A stretch of 18,008 bases of DNA from Auxenochlorella pyrenoidosa (lineage: Eukaryota > Chlorophyta > Trebouxiophyceae > Chlorellales > Chlorellaceae): assembly GCA_001430745.1 (NCBI GenBank), contig KQ482018.1, forward strand, positions 1,298,421 through 1,316,428. Reading direction: 5' to 3'. The translations under genes were made by a program, and so were the position numbers. This document shows, in pieces, positions 17,056-18,008 of the stretch. The notes beneath the pieces are model-generated. The model did no database searches and was not told where the DNA came from. It was given only the letters and a program-made list of their open reading frames with translations. Positions within the stretch are counted from its first letter, which is position 1, and each line of letters starts with the position of its first letter.

Positions 17056-18008
17056 ATGAGCAAGCAACTAGACCTGGGACGAGCAAGTGCACAGAGAGCA
17101 GAGGTCAGCGCATGTCCGGACAACTGGGAGAGCGCAAGGCTAACAAAGCAGGTGAGGGCGCACTGGCTCACGCTCGCCCGCCTTGCTGCTGCTGTGCACG
17201 CCGAGCAGCGCCAGCTCCCTACACCACAGCAGGCAGGCGCATTGCTCCCTAAGCTTCGCTGTTGTAATCGGCGAGTTCATGTTGATTGATTGGATGGCGG
17301 CCAATTCGGCCTCCCTGGCTGCTCTGGGCGAGGCCTTTCCCGGTTTCACGACAGAGCAGCTTGCGGCTGCCCTGGATAGGCACCGAGGAAATGTAGATGC
17401 TGCGGCAGCGGCACTGCTGCTCAAGCAGGTGTGCCCAATGGATTGGAGCGCCTCCTGCTGTTGCTGCCGCCGCAGCTGCGGCCACGAGCATGCTGCACAA
17501 ACCCCGTTCCTGTATCAGCTTGCGTCACGGACCTGCCTCATTTTGCAGTCTGGAGAGGTACACGCGAAAAGCAGTGGCTTTCGGGGCAGGCGCAACACCT
17601 CCTGGGGCACTCTGGCAGAGGCTAGCGGCCAGCGGCAGGGCCGCCCACCGGTGGCTGCGCGTTTCACCTCCCGGCAAGGCAGCGAGCAAGGGCCCCTGCT
17701 CGGCCCAGCCGACTTTCCAGCTGGCATAGGCGGTGCAGCAACTCAGCAAGCAGGCGATGTGCGCACACAGCCGCCAGCGGCGCAGCTGCACCCCGGTCCA
17801 CGATCTCGCCGATGGCAGCAGGCGCCGCTGCTGCTGCCAGCCCTGCCACCCTCCTTGGCCTCAGCTTCCTCGGCAGCAGAGCAGCGGCTCCTAGAGGAAC
17901 ACGCATGGGCCGGGCGGGAGCTGGTGGCAGCTGTTCTCGCAGCCATGCAGGGCGACGCCGCCGCTGCAGCCGCTGCGCTCGCCGACATGGTTGCCGAGGG
18001 CGGCAGCT
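17056..18008 (+). CDS. CUE-domain protein, N-terminal part (runs off the window)
   Basis: Exon 1 17056-17151 (MSKQLDLGRASAQRAEVSAC, ending KQ|gtgagg), exon 2 from about 17276 (or 17237) to 17428, and exon 3 from 17549 to the window end without a stop. Exon 2 encodes SLAALGEAFPGFTTEQLAAA followed by LDRHRGNVDAAAAALLLKQ. This is the CUE/UBA-like three-helix pattern (hydrophobic-F-P-G-F near helix 1, G-N-V-D-x-A before helix 3), known to bind ubiquitin. Near the end, EEHAWAGRELVAAVLAAMQG and AAAAAALADMVAEGG may be a second, degenerate helical unit. Plant proteins with an N-terminal CUE-like domain often continue into DUF1771 and Smr domains; whether this one does is outside the window. The 120-nt intron (17429-17548) is a multiple of three and stop-free, so a retained form remains in frame. 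The link from exon 1 to exon 2 is the least certain; ATG 17279 is an alternative start. Confidence 0.68.

Noticed and set aside
1..18008. Mobile element, CRISPR array, tRNA, rRNA or biosynthetic cluster
   Set aside because: I looked for terminal repeats, transposase motifs, regular spacer repeats and cloverleaf-like segments by eye and saw none. The short tandem repeats present are isolated.

Overview
The window looks like nuclear DNA of a GC-rich green alga, most likely Chlorella-like (Trebouxiophyceae). This is inferred from very high G/C at third codon positions, many short GT-AG introns, exons of 30-220 nt, long pyrimidine-rich 3' UTRs, and a plant/animal-type SOUL gene split into 11 exons. 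There is no bacterial operon structure, no rRNA or tRNA gene that I can see, no CRISPR array and no intact mobile element. Almost all long open frames in the raw six-frame translation are shadows. The real genes were rebuilt by hand, requiring splice sites and reading phase to close.

Layout. (1) 3371 down to 1, minus: a secreted multi-domain protein with four tandem beta-sandwich (fibronectin-III-like) modules, each encoded by a three-exon cassette; its 3' end lies outside the window. (2) 4959-3861, minus: an unrecognised protein of about 142 aa. (3) 8113-5449, minus: a secretory SOUL/heme-binding-family protein of 254 aa in 11 exons, the best-supported identification here. (4) 9386-8924, minus: a 70-aa single-pass membrane protein with a 5' UTR intron. 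(5) 10203-12224, plus: an unrecognised 254-aa protein with one transmembrane helix. (6) 14147-13707, minus: a 62-aa single-pass membrane protein. (7) 14330-16215, plus: an unrecognised protein of 229-274 aa, transcribed divergently from (6) across only 182 bp. (8) 17056 to the window end, plus: an N-terminal part of a CUE-domain protein.

Genes 1-4 form a same-strand series. Genes 4/5 and 6/7 are divergent pairs and 5/6 are convergent. No shared pathway is evident; only the SOUL and CUE assignments carry functional information. The most interesting signals are an unusually high share of GC-AG introns (five well-supported, two tentative, among about 42 modelled introns) with a near-identical donor AG|GCAAGS, and the phase-locked (2-1-0) three-exon cassettes behind the modular secreted protein. 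Exon coordinates are my reconstruction from reading and have not been tested against transcripts.
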